DNA from: Prosapia bicincta
Taxonomy: Eukaryota; Arthropoda; Insecta; Hemiptera; Cercopidae
DNA: 64,000 nucleotides
Direction of reading: 5' to 3'
Assembly: GCA_036971475.1 (NCBI GenBank)
Contig: JBAIZL010000006.1
Span: 66,113,398-66,177,397 of the forward strand
Shown: positions 1 through 10,300 of the stretch, one piece after another
Numbering within the stretch: position 1 is the stretch's first letter
Layout: each line of letters opens with the position of its first letter
The notes under the pieces: model-generated
What the model saw: the letters and a program-made list of their open reading frames with translations, nothing else
What the model was told of the DNA's origin: nothing
The model's database searches: none
Made by a program: the position numbers and the translations under genes

Positions 1-799
1 CAAGGCTAAGTACATAATCAACAAATTAGGCTTTGCATAAAATTAGTACAAATTATTTTCAGATAGTATCTGGATTACCAATTTCAAATATGAGCAAATA
101 TATCAAAAAAGTACAAAAACTCATTTGAGTACTAGCTCCTAAGTACTCAAGTTATTGAACTAGTTCTTAGTAGAAAGAAATAAAATATTAAAAAAAACAG
201 TAACAAAACAAAGAGTATCAAATTAAAAAAGATAAATTATGAAAATAAAATAGGTAATTATATTCTAATAAGTTATATCGTTGATTATTGTGTCAATTAC
301 TTTTTAACATCTTGACTGCCACATGTTTAAAACCGTTGTTTCCCATTCGGGTCATGAGACTCCGTGTGTGGTCTAAACTAAATTCATTACAGGGCATGGA
401 ATTAGGAATCTCATGCTGTACCTATGTTTTCATCAGGATGTCCCTAATGGAACATCGCTATTCATGTTTACCGGTTTACCTTATTGACTTTCTAAGCTTT
501 AAAATGTCGTAATTAGCGTTCAAAATAATTTGTTAACAAAAGGGTTATTACACGCTCAATATTTTATGTTTAATTTTCATAATTTAGATATCTAATTCAA
601 TAAATTCATAAATATTTGAAAATATGTATTTTAAAAAAAACTTATGGATGGTACACCTGCTCATATATGATACATAATTTGTTTGTTTTATTGGCTGTCT
701 ATAGAGAAATTCACTAGTGCTGTTATTATGAAAATTCAATATAAAGATTTTGTTTTGTTTTGAAATTTATTTATGAGATTCTAAATTAGCTAAGTTACT
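1..799. other. AT-rich DNA, no gene seen
   Basis: AT-rich sequence with scattered stops in all frames. The only open frame (288-512) is short, cysteine/leucine-rich and resembles no family I know. The start of the piggyBac remnant that follows may lie in the last part of this stretch, but I could not find a terminal inverted repeat or TTAA target duplication with confidence. Confidence 0.6.
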
Positions 800-2030
800 G
801 TGACTATGATCATGTCAGAGACCTTTAAATATAATGGTAAGCAGCTTCAACAATCTCCATCAAACACTTCAAGAATCACGAAGTGGTTTGCTACCACTAA
901 CAATGAAGTAAAACCATTTGTTGGAATAGTTTTGTGGGTAGGACTCTATTGGTGTGAATATAAAATATTATCTACATTCACTAGGAAATATATGTCTCGA
1001 AATCGATTTCAGTTGCTTCTAAATAATATTTATTTTTGTGATGAAGGTTTTAGCCAAGACAGTTTTCAAAAGGTGGAATGAAATTTTGATTTGATGGTTG
1101 ATAAATTCAATTTGTCCTGTAAAGCAGGTAGTGATTGATAGGTCGATCATTCTATTTAGTGGTAGATTAGTATTGATTTGTTTTAAAATAGCCAACATCA
1201 TTAAGGCATAAAAGTATTTAAAATTTGTGCCCCTCCATAGTGAGATTTATTGGTGGTTAACATCCAGTTAGTGATAAAACGTTGATAAGATCTGTAGTTA
1301 TGAATTTGATGGAGGCATTTCTAAACTTTGGATGAATTCTCTACACTGATAACCATTACAAATTTATCGATCTAGTTCATGAATTCAAAGCAAACCCATC
1401 TTGAGCATACACTGCGTGGCAATAGAAGAAAGAGCCCGCGACTTCTTGTCGATACAAAAATGAAGTAATTTTATATCGTTGAAAAGCAACTCAAATGTTA
1501 TAGTGCGCGAATGGAAGGACTAGCGAGATATATTGACGCTGAGCACAATAGGTTCTGACACAGTAGAATATGACAGACGTTATCAAAAGATACCAAACTG
1601 TTTTGAAGATTAGAGTAGTAATGAACTATAAAAAGGGAACACCCACAATTGTTCTTGCAGATTAATTGTCATTATATAGCAAATATTTGAAGAGAACTTG
1701 CAAATGGTATAGGAAAGTTGCATTTGACCTGGTGTAGTATAAAGAAGTTTATTGTGAACCTACTGTTACCGACTACGGGACATGTTTAGTGCAATAATGG
1801 ATTAATGTTTAGTGAACGTATTGTACCTGAAATACCTGCAGGAGCCACAAAGGTCCAACTACTAGTATCTTCCACAGAAGGTCCTTGTGGCTTGTGTTAC
1901 AAAATATGTTTAGCAAAGTGTGGGAGGAAGTATGCTCAAAGTCACTTAACAAAGGCACGTACAAATGCTCTGCTATAGAAAATACTTTTGCTATTTTGAA
2001 GAACATAAAACGAAAAAGAAGTTAGATGAT
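800..2030 (+). pseudogene. piggyBac-family transposase pseudogene (PGBD-like, DDE_Tnp_1_7)
   Basis: Relic of a piggyBac transposase, the DDE/D recombinase that excises and inserts elements at TTAA sites in the nucleus. The only sizeable open piece (800-1081, 93 codons) carries the family block KPFVGIVLWVGL followed by MSRNRFQLLLNNIYF, which matches the conserved piggyBac 'MSRNRFELLLR' segment. After a stop the similarity continues in shifting frames: VVIDRSIILFSGRL near 1120-1175 (family form IDE-M-F-GR, with the acidic E replaced by R), LYTDNHYKF near 1340-1370 (the second catalytic Asp region, DN-Y), REWKD near 1508-1522 (family W-DKR), SKYLKRTCKWYRKVAFDL near 1676-1731 (the strongly conserved R-KWYR/K-F stretch), and a remnant of the C-terminal Cys-rich domain (CGLCYK near 1887-1904). 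Multiple stops and frameshifts make it dead. Intact family members are about 550-600 residues, so about two thirds of the length is represented. Family assignment is secure; subfamily is not. Confidence 0.85.
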
Positions 2031-2034
2031 TATT

Positions 2035-4175
2035 CTTTTGTGTCACGTGACATTTATAACATTTTTACGTAGAGGGCATTTTTTTGTAAAGGTTCTTTCT
2101 GAAATACATTATTTACTTTTAATTCCAATTTGTGTAATATGCAATTTTTTGTGGAAATATAAATTAGAATTTGTTTTCATTATTTTTCTTTTTGCTTAAG
2201 GCGTAGATCCCATTTGTGAACTCAATAAAAATGGTTAATAGAAGATAGACTCTACTTGTTAAGGCAAGAATGGCATATATGCAAAATATGAGGTTTAAAT
2301 TTAAACATAATCCAATGACCCCTGTGTTATATTTTGACATATATCATGTGGGCCTGGGGTAAATACTAAATGAGACCCGATATAGGATCTCGTGCCAGTC
2401 CACACGTGCCAGTGCTGTTTATACAAAGGATTTGTTTGTAAAAAGTATAGACAAATTATTAATTTGTTAATTATATATTTTTAATAATACTACCAACAGC
2501 TAATACTAAGAATGAGTGTTTCTATTTATTTTTTTAGGAAATTTTTGTGTCTTTGTAGCAGGTAATATAATTTTTATTTAGTAATAATTTCTTTTAATTT
2601 TAAGTAAAATTTGTTTAATATGTATTTAGGTATGAAAATCAAAACAAACTACTTTTCGACACGTCACCGATCCTTTTTCAATAAATTATATTCGATTCGC
2701 AAATTGACATTCTCTTTATCCTAATTTATTTTAAAACTAGATTTATGAATTATTTAGGCCACTTGATATTTAAAAGTAAATATATAAAAATATATAGCTC
2801 GATTAATTTATTTCTACATATTCGTGTGTAATACTTCTTTTAACTAAGAATATAAAATAGTAGTCTACGCTAGTTTGTAGTTAATGTCGTTTTGTATTAT
2901 GTTCGTTTTGTACCCCCTCTTTTAGTCATTAAAATCAGAATCAAACTGCTTATAATTTTTATTAGAACATTTCTAGACACTTACAAATTTCTACAGTATC
3001 ACAAATAATCCTATTTTCGAGGAAACTAGATATGAAGTTTTGAATTTTGGTTTTTCAATTTATGTTTTTCTGTTTTTTGAGTTCGGTTTTTCTACTAATG
3101 TCACCGGAAACCAGTATTTTTATTTCCTAAATTTTTTAGACATTACTTCAGGCATGACACCATTTTAGCGTGAATCTGAATGTAGGTAAAAGTCATTGTC
3201 TCCTTGTTTAAAAGAAATATTTTTAGCAAAATTTAATTACCACGAGTTAAATTTTCGACATGTTTCTATACAATAAAAAATGTATGTAGCCCATAATTTC
3301 GTTACTAGTGATATTACATATTGTAAATATAAATTGATCATAATATAATTTTTAATGTTTGATTAATAATTCTGGTTTGGTAAATTATACGTAAATTAAA
3401 TGAAGATGGTGATCGTGTTTTCGAAATGCATTAAACAGTACTTATTGTGAGTTTGTGTACATTTTTTTAGTATTATTTACACCTATCAATAAGAAAAGGT
3501 CAGATATATTTTATAACACATGCCATAATGTCATTAAATTTGCCAGCAAATTGCCAATGCCTAATCTCTAAACATTGTTACAATGCGTGCACATTTAGGC
3601 GATATAACCTGCGCCTAATAGGGTTATAATGGATACACTAAAGTAAATGCCCATAAAGGGGAAATATTTGGTCAGTTAATGCAGGACATCTGAGGGTAAT
3701 ATATTTGGGCACGTAATGCCCAAATAAACCAGAATATTGGAAACGTTATTCTCGAATGCCTATCTCCAAAGTTTGTATATTTTTTTTATTTTCTTGTGTT
3801 TTCTACTCAAACAATAATATCGTGTAGAAGAAATTTGTAACAGGACATAGGGATATCTATACAGGGTTAGAAGAGTATTTTAATCTTTTTTTTTAAATTA
3901 CCTATATAAGACGTTAAGAATTACTAATTACCTACAACGTAATCTTTGTATTTATTTGGCTTTGTCTTTATTTTGATGTTCGTATAGATGTTTTTATTTA
4001 TGAGTTCCTGAATTTGTCAGTTCTGTTTCAAGATTGTACTCTAAATTGGTACTGACCAGTTACAAACGTATAGAAAGGAATGTCCTGCGCAGACGAAAGG
4101 TAATTGCTAATACATGGAAACTTGGTTAACGGGTAGAACTGATCGCAGCCAAGGTACGTAATTAGCCGAGTTTGC
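2035..4175. other. AT-rich intergenic DNA, nothing recognised
   Basis: No open frame above about 60 codons, no tandem repeat and no family similarity that I can see. The 3' end of the piggyBac element may fall between 2030 and 2450, where CG-containing sequence (2340-2410) differs from its surroundings, but no terminal repeat was identified. Confidence 0.5.
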
Positions 4176-4179
4176 ATTA

Positions 4180-4325
4180 CAAGTACAAATGGACGGCGCA
4201 GGACGAGATTCAAATTAGATGAGAAGGCTTCGTGTAACCGAATTAGGACCTCAAATTTATTGTCTGTTGGATTAATCTAACGGCGAGTCGAAATTACGCT
4301 GATATGTCGAGGCTAATTGGGTGAG
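4180..4325 (+). repeat. Dispersed repeat R1, copy a
   Basis: Clearly related to 37898-38040 in the same orientation. Shared blocks, in order: GTACAAATG; GAGATTCAAATTAGA (4205-4219 and 37919-37935); GAATTAGGAC; ATTTATTGTC; GAATTAC or AAATTAC followed by CTG; and GGCTAATTGGG. Between these the copies differ by substitutions and small indels, so the family is old. No protein frame or tRNA-like head is visible; class unknown. An unusually conserved exapted fragment is also possible. Confidence 0.7.
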
Positions 4326-4329
4326 CCTT

Positions 4330-6085
4330 TATAAGTGACTGGGGTTGGAAATATGCTGGCTTTGTTGTTGAGCGGAATATTGACTTCGTCTCTAGGACGA
4401 CGGTAACAAACTTATGACGGGTTTCCTTTAAAAATCAGTAGAGACTTTAACGGCTAAACACCATAACTGAGGAACGGGTTTTTCCATTTTCTAGCGTGTT
4501 GTTGTTTATTTTCATGACCATAAGCCCTCAATAGATTTAATGACATCACCTTTCATTTCTCTGTTCACTAACTCTGGCCTAAGTAATGAGTTTTTACTGG
4601 GATAACTTTGCAAAATAAACAACTATTCCACGAATTCAGTAGGTAACTATTGGTTATCTAGATGCCACAGACATTGATCTGCTTATGTAGATCGTCGTCA
4701 AACTGTGAATAAAGTAAATTGATCCTCATTTTGCAATATACACTTTAAAATGGTAAGGTTTCATAATAAAAATATCACTTATTAAAGTATATTACCAAAT
4801 AACATTTCTTACAATAAAGCAACAACAAAAAATTATTCTGTAATAATAGATTTCTATATTTAGGTTAAATATGAAATGTACAATATTAGGTGAATATGAA
4901 AATAACTAATATTTTGTAAAAATAATCCGATTTGTTAAGAAAACTAGTGTTTAATAATGTGCGAGGTATAAAGTATGAAAGGGCGTGATATGAAACACTG
5001 TCTCCTTGGTCTCGATAAATAAACGTATAGCAAAATGGAGGTCATTTCACTTGTCAACAAGTTGCCCGTTGTTAGAAAACATATTTTTTCTTAACATCAA
5101 AATCCATTCTAACGGATACTTTGTTCCTATGTTGTAGTATGTGATAACATAGCGATATAAAAAAGTAACACTTTGTGTGTTGAAAGTGAAGGTATTTTAT
5201 ATTTAGATAATTTTTTAAATTTAAGGCTCAGTAACAGGTTTTATTATTTTTACATCCTTCGTCATTATGAGTATGTGATACTTTAAATTCAATATAATTC
5301 ATTAAAATAATTTTCGAACTTTATACAAATCTATTACCTATATTTCACTCTCAAATTTTTAACTCAGTCAGTCGTCACTTGCGTTTAAATAATTTATAAA
5401 ACGATTTTTAAACACTGACTTTGTTGCTACTGTTCTAGTATTTAACACAATTCTCTTTAGATATTGCGTCATTTAGCTGTCAATATTTGAAAGAGCTCTT
5501 CAACAATGCATGATTTTATCAACGGGCATTTCGAGAAGTTCAATTTACAAACGTCCTTCGCTAAAACGAAATAAACGGTGAATTATGCATCGCTGTTGTG
5601 ACTAGTTTAAAATGTCTGTAAAAAGAAGACCCGTCTTATGATTCCATTTGAAATGCTGCGAAAATGTTTCAAAGGAATTTAATGGGTTTTCTTGTTGTTC
5701 AAGTGTGGATAATTTGCACTTAGAGTTGGCTGCCTTACAGCTGGTTACAGTTTCCCATTAAGGCAAAGTGTTGGGGTTTTAGAAGCGTTCGTGGACGAAT
5801 ATTCTTCTTAGAAATTATTTAAATAAATTTTTTTGTGTAGGACGTTTGTATGTACTGTAAAAATTGAAAATAATTTTAAAAGTTTATTTTCTGATATCAA
5901 TGATGCACCTAATACCATGACAAATTAACCCATTGAAATAAAACTAATTAGGGAAGAAAGTTATATTAAAATAATGTGTAGACTTTAATGGCATTGTCTC
6001 CATCGGAGAGTAGGTCTATACCGTTCTTAAAGTTAACCAAGTTGGGCTGTTGAACTGTGGTGTATTTTTGTATTCTAAATACATA
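4330..6085. other. AT-rich intergenic DNA, nothing recognised
   Basis: Many stops in every frame. I see no tandem structure, RNA gene or transposon similarity. Confidence 0.5.
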
Positions 6086-6086
6086 A

Positions 6087-6290
6087 AACCTCACTACCAC
6101 AGAAACCTTTTATTTATACCCTTATGTACCTTTCGCTTGCGAAGCAATCAGCTTTATAGGATTGTATTACAAGAATAATTACCAACAATACCACTATTGA
6201 GAGTTATTTTTATAATAATTTCATCAGAAGATGATTGGTTTGCAATCGAAAAGTACAATAGGATTAAAATAAAAAGTTTTTTCGTTAAGA
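6087..6290. repeat. Fold-back element FB1 with two outward-facing hammerhead-like motifs
   Basis: The left part (about 6087-6161), read on the minus strand, gives a hairpin TTGCTTCGCAA, then GCGAAA, GTACATAAGGG and a tail ATAAATAAAAGG with GTTTCTGTGG. The right part (6220-6290), read on the plus strand, gives AGAAGATGATTG-loop-CAATC, GAAA, AGTACAATAGGA and the tail TTAAAATAAAAAG. The two halves are thus divergent copies of one unit facing outwards around a centre near 6190. The left-arm tail (CAGAAACCTTTTATTTA on plus) also matches, inverted, the tail of the right arm of the element at 24.5 kb, which ties the copies together as one family. Confidence 0.6.
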
Positions 6291-6376
6291 TATTTTATTT
6301 ATTTCATTAGTGTTACAAAACAGACCCTGTAGCAGTGTTGTTACAACATAGTTTAAGTTTTTTTGAAAGGAGTTAT

Positions 6377-6420
6377 ACCCAAAGATGATGATGACTTGGT
6401 CATCGAAATGTGCATAGAGC
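6377..6420 (+). ncRNA. Hammerhead-like motif, degenerate copy
   Basis: Stem II is intact (GATGAC-TTG-GTCATC, 6387-6404), directly followed by GAAA and then by the mini-palindrome ATGTGCATA. The CTGAAGA core has become CAAAGA and stem I is not convincing. It is placed in the family by the order hairpin, GAAA, ATG-CAT. Confidence 0.4.
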
Positions 6421-6424
6421 ATTA

Positions 6425-6865
6425 TAATAGATAATGTCTTTTTAATACCTTGTTTAATGATGCATGTTTGGTTAGTTGTTTTAAAATGTAACATTTCTAC
6501 CCTGTTAATTTACTTTATCTCCAAGCAAGAGTATATTGCTACATGAAATCATTCATATTTTCTACTTTTTTATAACAAGAACAATTATATCTTCGTCATT
6601 CTAATATTTTATTGTGTGACTTTTTATCAAGGTAAGATGTCTTATGGCATTTATTTCTTTAAATTTATTAATACTCATATTAATATTAGTATACTCATCT
6701 TCATTTCTGTTAGGAATATTTCTATATGTTTGAGTACATTTTTCTGCCATTCCTAACGTTTCAATATTCTCCTCTGTGGACGCGTTTTTTCTGACAACCA
6801 CTTGTATAGTACCAATCCTTCCAGTTCTTGTTTTCAATTTGTTTTGTAATAAAATAAAATAATCT
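6425..6865. other. AT-rich DNA, no gene seen
   Basis: Two minus-strand open frames (6285-6494 and 6601-6870) cross this area. Neither has recognisable similarity, and the first runs through the repeat copies, so I treat both as chance. Confidence 0.5.
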
Positions 6866-6867
6866 TT

Positions 6868-7200
6868 CAATAGGATACCAATGAAAATATGGGAAACAAC
6901 CCTAACACCATAAAAACAATAAAAAATAAAAGATAATACAAGTTACTCAAGATCTAACCCTTGTCGTCATCGTCAGAAGGTCTTATTACAAAATTACAAA
7001 CTAGCAAACCAGAAGTAACAAACTAGAAGTCACTCTAGTTTATAACTTGTTGCTTTCTATTTTGTAATAAGACCCTCTGATATGACGACATGGTCATCGA
7101 TATGTACATAAGGGTTTATTCTTAGGTAACTTGAATTATCTGTTTTTTTTTTATTATGTTTGTGGTTGTTTCCAATATTTTCATTGTAATATATTGTACC
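6868..7200. repeat. Fold-back element FB2, about 130-bp imperfect terminal inverted repeats
   Basis: The left arm (about 6870-7005) and right arm (about 7055-7200) are inverted copies. Matching landmarks include ATATTTTCATTG at the outer ends, GGTTGTTTCC, GTAACTTG with ATTATCT, AAGGGTT, TGACGACA and GGTCTTATTACAAAAT (left, inverted) against ATTTTGTAATAAGACC (right). Both arms carry the hammerhead-like motif. In the left arm about 19 bp of it (the GAAA and ATGTACAT part) is deleted, while the right arm keeps the full motif (7072-7115). Non-coding, MITE-like in size. Confidence 0.75.
7072..7115 (+). ncRNA. Hammerhead-like motif in right arm of FB2
   Basis: Stem I strands ACCCT (7072-7076) and AGGGT (7111-7115) are exactly complementary. 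Core CTGA (7077-7080) is kept but the following GA is disturbed. Stem II ATGAC with GTCAT is intact. GAAA has become GATA. The short stem III ATG-TA-CAT is present, followed by A as the would-be cleavage nucleotide. Structure is preserved better than the catalytic core, so it is probably inactive. Confidence 0.45.
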
Positions 7201-7329
7201 ACTGTCCTCTTGGTTTTGTATTTTAATAGGCTTATAATGGATTAGGATTGACGGGGGAAACCGTTCTCTATACAGGCTTTACGATAATATTAAAGGTAAT
7301 GTGGCAATTACTATTAAAAAACCCAATGA

Positions 7330-7460
7330 TAGCTTACGTTAACAGCCCCAGACTCAACGAAAAGTACCAGGAACTTTTCGGCGCTACGGGGGATCGAACT
7401 CGTGGTCCGAAATTATAGGCTTAGTTTAAAGGTCCAACGCTTAGTCCGAAATGATCAATA
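7330..7460 (-). repeat. tRNA-derived SINE-like copy
   Basis: On the minus strand the sequence reads GGACTAAGCGTTGGACC, then a spacer, then GGACCACGAGTTCGATCCCC. This is the middle of a tRNA followed by a good RNA polymerase III B box (GTTCGATCC). It is followed in the SINE direction by a perfect 8-bp hairpin, CGAAAAGT (7358-7365) with ACTTTTCG (7373-7380). The A box is weak and the cloverleaf is not complete, so it is a SINE or tRNA pseudogene rather than a functional tRNA. Confidence 0.55.
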
Positions 7461-7469
7461 TACCTTTTC

Positions 7470-8115
7470 CCACCATGCGACCAATATAATATCCTGGTAT
7501 ATCAGGACATCCTCAAATCCAGCCCTACCAAAAGCCCTGTTCCCATTTTCCTACCCGCAGCCAGAGTCGAGAACTCGTTTCATAACTAATCTACCTTGTG
7601 AAGCATATGCTCACCGTACCGGTAATATGCTTGCCGTATAGGTTTAAAATCCCCTTCTTCTCGTACAGTAGTGGAAACAAGGATATGAAATTGGCATCAC
7701 CCTGGTATTGCGAGCAGGAATGGTCGCTCTTCTATAATTAGCTTGTTTTGTACTTTATTAAGTTTATGGGCAGGTAACCTCTCGCCCCCGGAAGTTTTTT
7801 TTTAACTAGTTTTACTTTAAAAAGATTATCCCATTTACTGCTATCCGTATATCTGGAAAATTTACGGAGTAGGTTTAGAAAACCGTTTATTATTACAAAG
7901 CATTTAGCTGGAGTAGATTTTCTTATCAACGTAGCATTAAAATCACTAATATATTTTAAACTCAACTATTACATACAGTGAAATCAATGTTATAAACAGG
8001 TGTTCGTCTTCTAGAAATGCCTCTAAAAATGTCAGGCAATGTTAACAGTATAGAACAGAGTTCAACAACTGTTTCGAGAATATGTTAGGGTTTTGTAAAT
8101 AAATCAAATCGGTAT
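7470..8115. other. Intergenic DNA, nothing recognised
   Basis: Contains one short plus-strand frame that overlaps the SINE-like copy and one 75-codon minus frame (7738-7965) without family similarity. No repeat partner was found inside the window. Confidence 0.45.
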
Positions 8116-8117
8116 GA

Positions 8118-8330
8118 TTTGGTATTGTTGACTGCGGGCACAGCGCGGTTGTGTTGCGGGCAACTTTGTGTACGCAGTAAGCTGCGACTGGTCGGTCAAT
8201 ATTCGACGAATGCTGGTAGCGTAGCGATTTCGCCGGTGAGATTAAAGCACTTGTGCTGTGTTTACTCTGCTGTCGAAAGTTCCGTACGTCATTCTTATGC
8301 TCGAGGGGGAATTGAATGAGTGACACGAAC
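8118..8330. other. CpG-rich block in AT-rich surroundings
   Basis: About 210 bp with a visibly higher G+C and many CG dinucleotides (GCGCGG, GTACGCAG, TTCGACGAATGC, GTAGCGTAGCGATTTCGCCG). Short frames exist on both strands (8119-8319 plus, 8042-8326 minus) but neither resembles a known protein. It could be a first exon or promoter island, or a young insertion from a CG-richer repeat. I do not recognise it as rDNA. Confidence 0.45.
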
Positions 8331-8504
8331 AGACTCGTTCCAAGTTTCGCATAATGCTATTAGACTAGTGATGGCTTTGGGAGATACGTATTTCCTTATA
8401 CAAATTCTATTACATTTTATCTTGTGTTAAAACTGATATTATTAAAAATATTATTATATTAAAAACGTATATTATTAAAAAGCCTCAGACAAATATAGGA
8501 TCGA

Positions 8505-8562
8505 AAATTTATAGCCAACGGTTTCGACATCGAAACAACGTCCTCTTCAGGGGGCAATTTAT
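8505..8562 (-). ncRNA. Hammerhead-like motif, CTGAAGAGGAC type
   Basis: On the minus strand: CCCCCTGAAGA, then GGACGTTGTTTCGATGTC, then GAAAC, then CGTTGGC. The CUGANGA and GAAA boxes are both exact and the intervening piece can pair GAC with GTC. A possible stem I is AAATT (upstream) with AATTT (downstream) but it needs an internal loop. Sequence differs from the ATGTACAT subfamily, so it may come from another element. Confidence 0.4.
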
Positions 8563-8564
8563 GT

Positions 8565-8984
8565 AATAAAATTACAATGTATAAAAAACGGTAATAGATT
8601 AAAATTTTCTACATTGGGTCCTAAATTGCATGGCTGGTTTAATGGCTATAATGGAAGCTACAAACAGCGCTCCGACGGGCCTTAATATGAACTTGTGCCC
8701 AACGAAAAGAAAACATTAATACAATAAGGTTCTGTACATAGCAAGTAAGTTTGTAACTAATCAAATTAATTGTTATACGAGTTACAAGGTAGTAAACAAT
8801 TTGTTTGACGTTGTCAATATATATGTTTCCTATAGTAGTTTTTTTTTTTATTGTGTTACCTAAATATTCCTAAGGAGGGCATGTACGGATGTCGAGACGT
8901 TGGGCGGAAAATATGTAATCCTAAATTGAATGGAATAATTTACTGTGGTTTAATATTAATAAATTATGCAAACAATCTCTAACC
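8565..8984. other. Intergenic DNA, nothing recognised
   Basis: AT-rich with a poly-T run near 8840. No gene, RNA or repeat partner seen. Confidence 0.5.
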
Positions 8985-8985
8985 A

Positions 8986-9146
8986 CAAATATTTTTTTCT
9001 AGTCCTATGCACTTTTCGGTTACAAAGTAGCCATCCTGAGAGACACACATATTCTACCTACAGCATGTATTGTCATGTCTCTGAGGATTGTTTCATTGTA
9101 ACCCGGATGTACACGAGACTAGAATAAAAATATTTTGGGTTAGATT
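8986..9146. repeat. Fold-back element FB3
   Basis: Inverted arms of about 60 bp (8986-9050 and 9072-9146). Landmarks in inverted order: AATATTTTT, CTAGTC, GGTTACAA, CCTGAGAGAC on the left; GTCTCTGAGG, TTGTAACC, GACTAG, AAAAATATT on the right. The right arm contains an exact CUGANGA box (CTGAGGA, 9081-9087) bracketed by GTCT (9077-9080) and AGAC (9116-9119). The left arm, read on minus, has the hairpin GGCTAC-TTT-GTAACC followed by GAAA. Both arms are therefore degenerate members of the hammerhead-like family. Confidence 0.7.
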
Positions 9147-9149
9147 TTG

Positions 9150-10015
9150 TTTGAATTATTTACTTAACTGAATATTATATTACTATAAGAAATCACGTCC
9201 AGTTTTTTCTATATTAGGTTTTTATGGAAATGTGTACTGTTAAAGTTGTCTCATATAATATATATAAAGAGCATTACTGTCTCCACTCAATAGTCTGGTA
9301 CGATGATTTCATATATTTATACAATATATAACTTTCTTGTACGAAAGGACATTGAGCAATTTCCTACTTTGGTAATTTTATTTGTACTTTTTTGAAACAC
9401 TTTTTAGTATTTTTTTAAAATCCTTAAACATCCTGTTTTTAAAAAATAAATGCTATTTTTAAATTTGTATTTTCTTTAAAAATTCAAATAATTTGGAAAC
9501 TTAAGTAAATGAAGCTATGTATAAATTATATTTTAACAAAACAGAATAGAAATGCGTATGTTTTAGTTTATATTCTGGGGTATGTTAAAGGTTTCTTTAC
9601 GGCTAAATCTGTTTGAAGTCGTTATCATCGCTGTATACTGCTCCAAGAATACTTTATCCTCGTCGGCTTCTCTTCTTACGCTTGGAGGGAGCCGCCTGAG
9701 GAACGCTGTGTAATTCAGTTTACTTTGCGGATAATTAAAGCATCAGTGGAATTTCCCTCCATTACATTCCATGTACACGCAAGACGCGGTTAACTCATAT
9801 AATTTCGTTCAATATCACACAGTTCTTGTACACCAACAATGTCAGCAATTTCACACGCCACTCGAACCAATTTGCAGTCTATTGAAACCACTCCTTAAAT
9901 TAAACTAAAACTTAGTTTAGAACACTTTACTACATTTTTTACCTAGTATTATATTCGTAATTATTTTTACAAAATACATTACACGGTGTTTCTTTTTAAT
10001 AAATTCCTCCTTTTA
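9150..10015. other. AT-rich intergenic DNA, nothing recognised
   Basis: No open frame of note and no repeat partner seen within the window. Confidence 0.5.
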
Positions 10016-10017
10016 GC

Positions 10018-10020
<3 letters not shown>

Positions 10021-10072
<52 letters not shown>
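10021..10072. repeat. Compound microsatellite (CT)n(AT)n
   Basis: About 16 CT units (10021-10052) pass directly into about 10 AT units ending at 10072. Confidence 0.95.
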
Positions 10073-10117
10073 TCTTGATATTTAACGTTATCCATTGTTT
10101 TTCCGTTGCACTGACTT

Positions 10118-10261
10118 TATGAAGTTAATATATTACTATGTAAGTAATTTTATCCACCATTAAGTGCATGGTCAATTGACCGAAAGGTGCCTCATCACTC
10201 AAGGTAAAATTATTGCACTTAATGGTGGATAAAATTACATACATAGTAATATATTAACTTC

Positions 10262-10264
<3 letters not shown>
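10118..10264. repeat. Near-perfect inverted repeat, 51-bp arms, 45-bp loop
   Basis: Left arm 10118-10168 and right arm 10214-10264 are reverse complements with a single mismatch (AAGTAATTT on the left against AATTACATA on the right). The loop (10169-10213) itself contains a perfect 12-bp palindrome, GGTCAATTGACC (10170-10181). The element sits between a CT/AT and a TA microsatellite. A transcript would fold into a long hairpin able to serve as a Dicer or Drosha substrate; equally it may be a young fold-back insertion. No coding content. Confidence 0.9.
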
Positions 10265-10292
<28 letters not shown>

Positions 10293-10300
10293 TACATACA
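10265..10300. repeat. (TA)n microsatellite
   Basis: TA dinucleotides continue directly from the outer end of the hairpin and lead into the 3' side of the SINE-like copy, where they may be its simple-sequence tail. Confidence 0.8.

Noticed and set aside
1809..2006. 65-codon minus-strand frame
   Set aside because: It is opposite the C-terminal part of the piggyBac relic; the plus strand carries the family similarity.
8118..8330. Ribosomal RNA fragment
   Set aside because: CG-rich, but I could not match it to conserved 18S or 28S landmarks.
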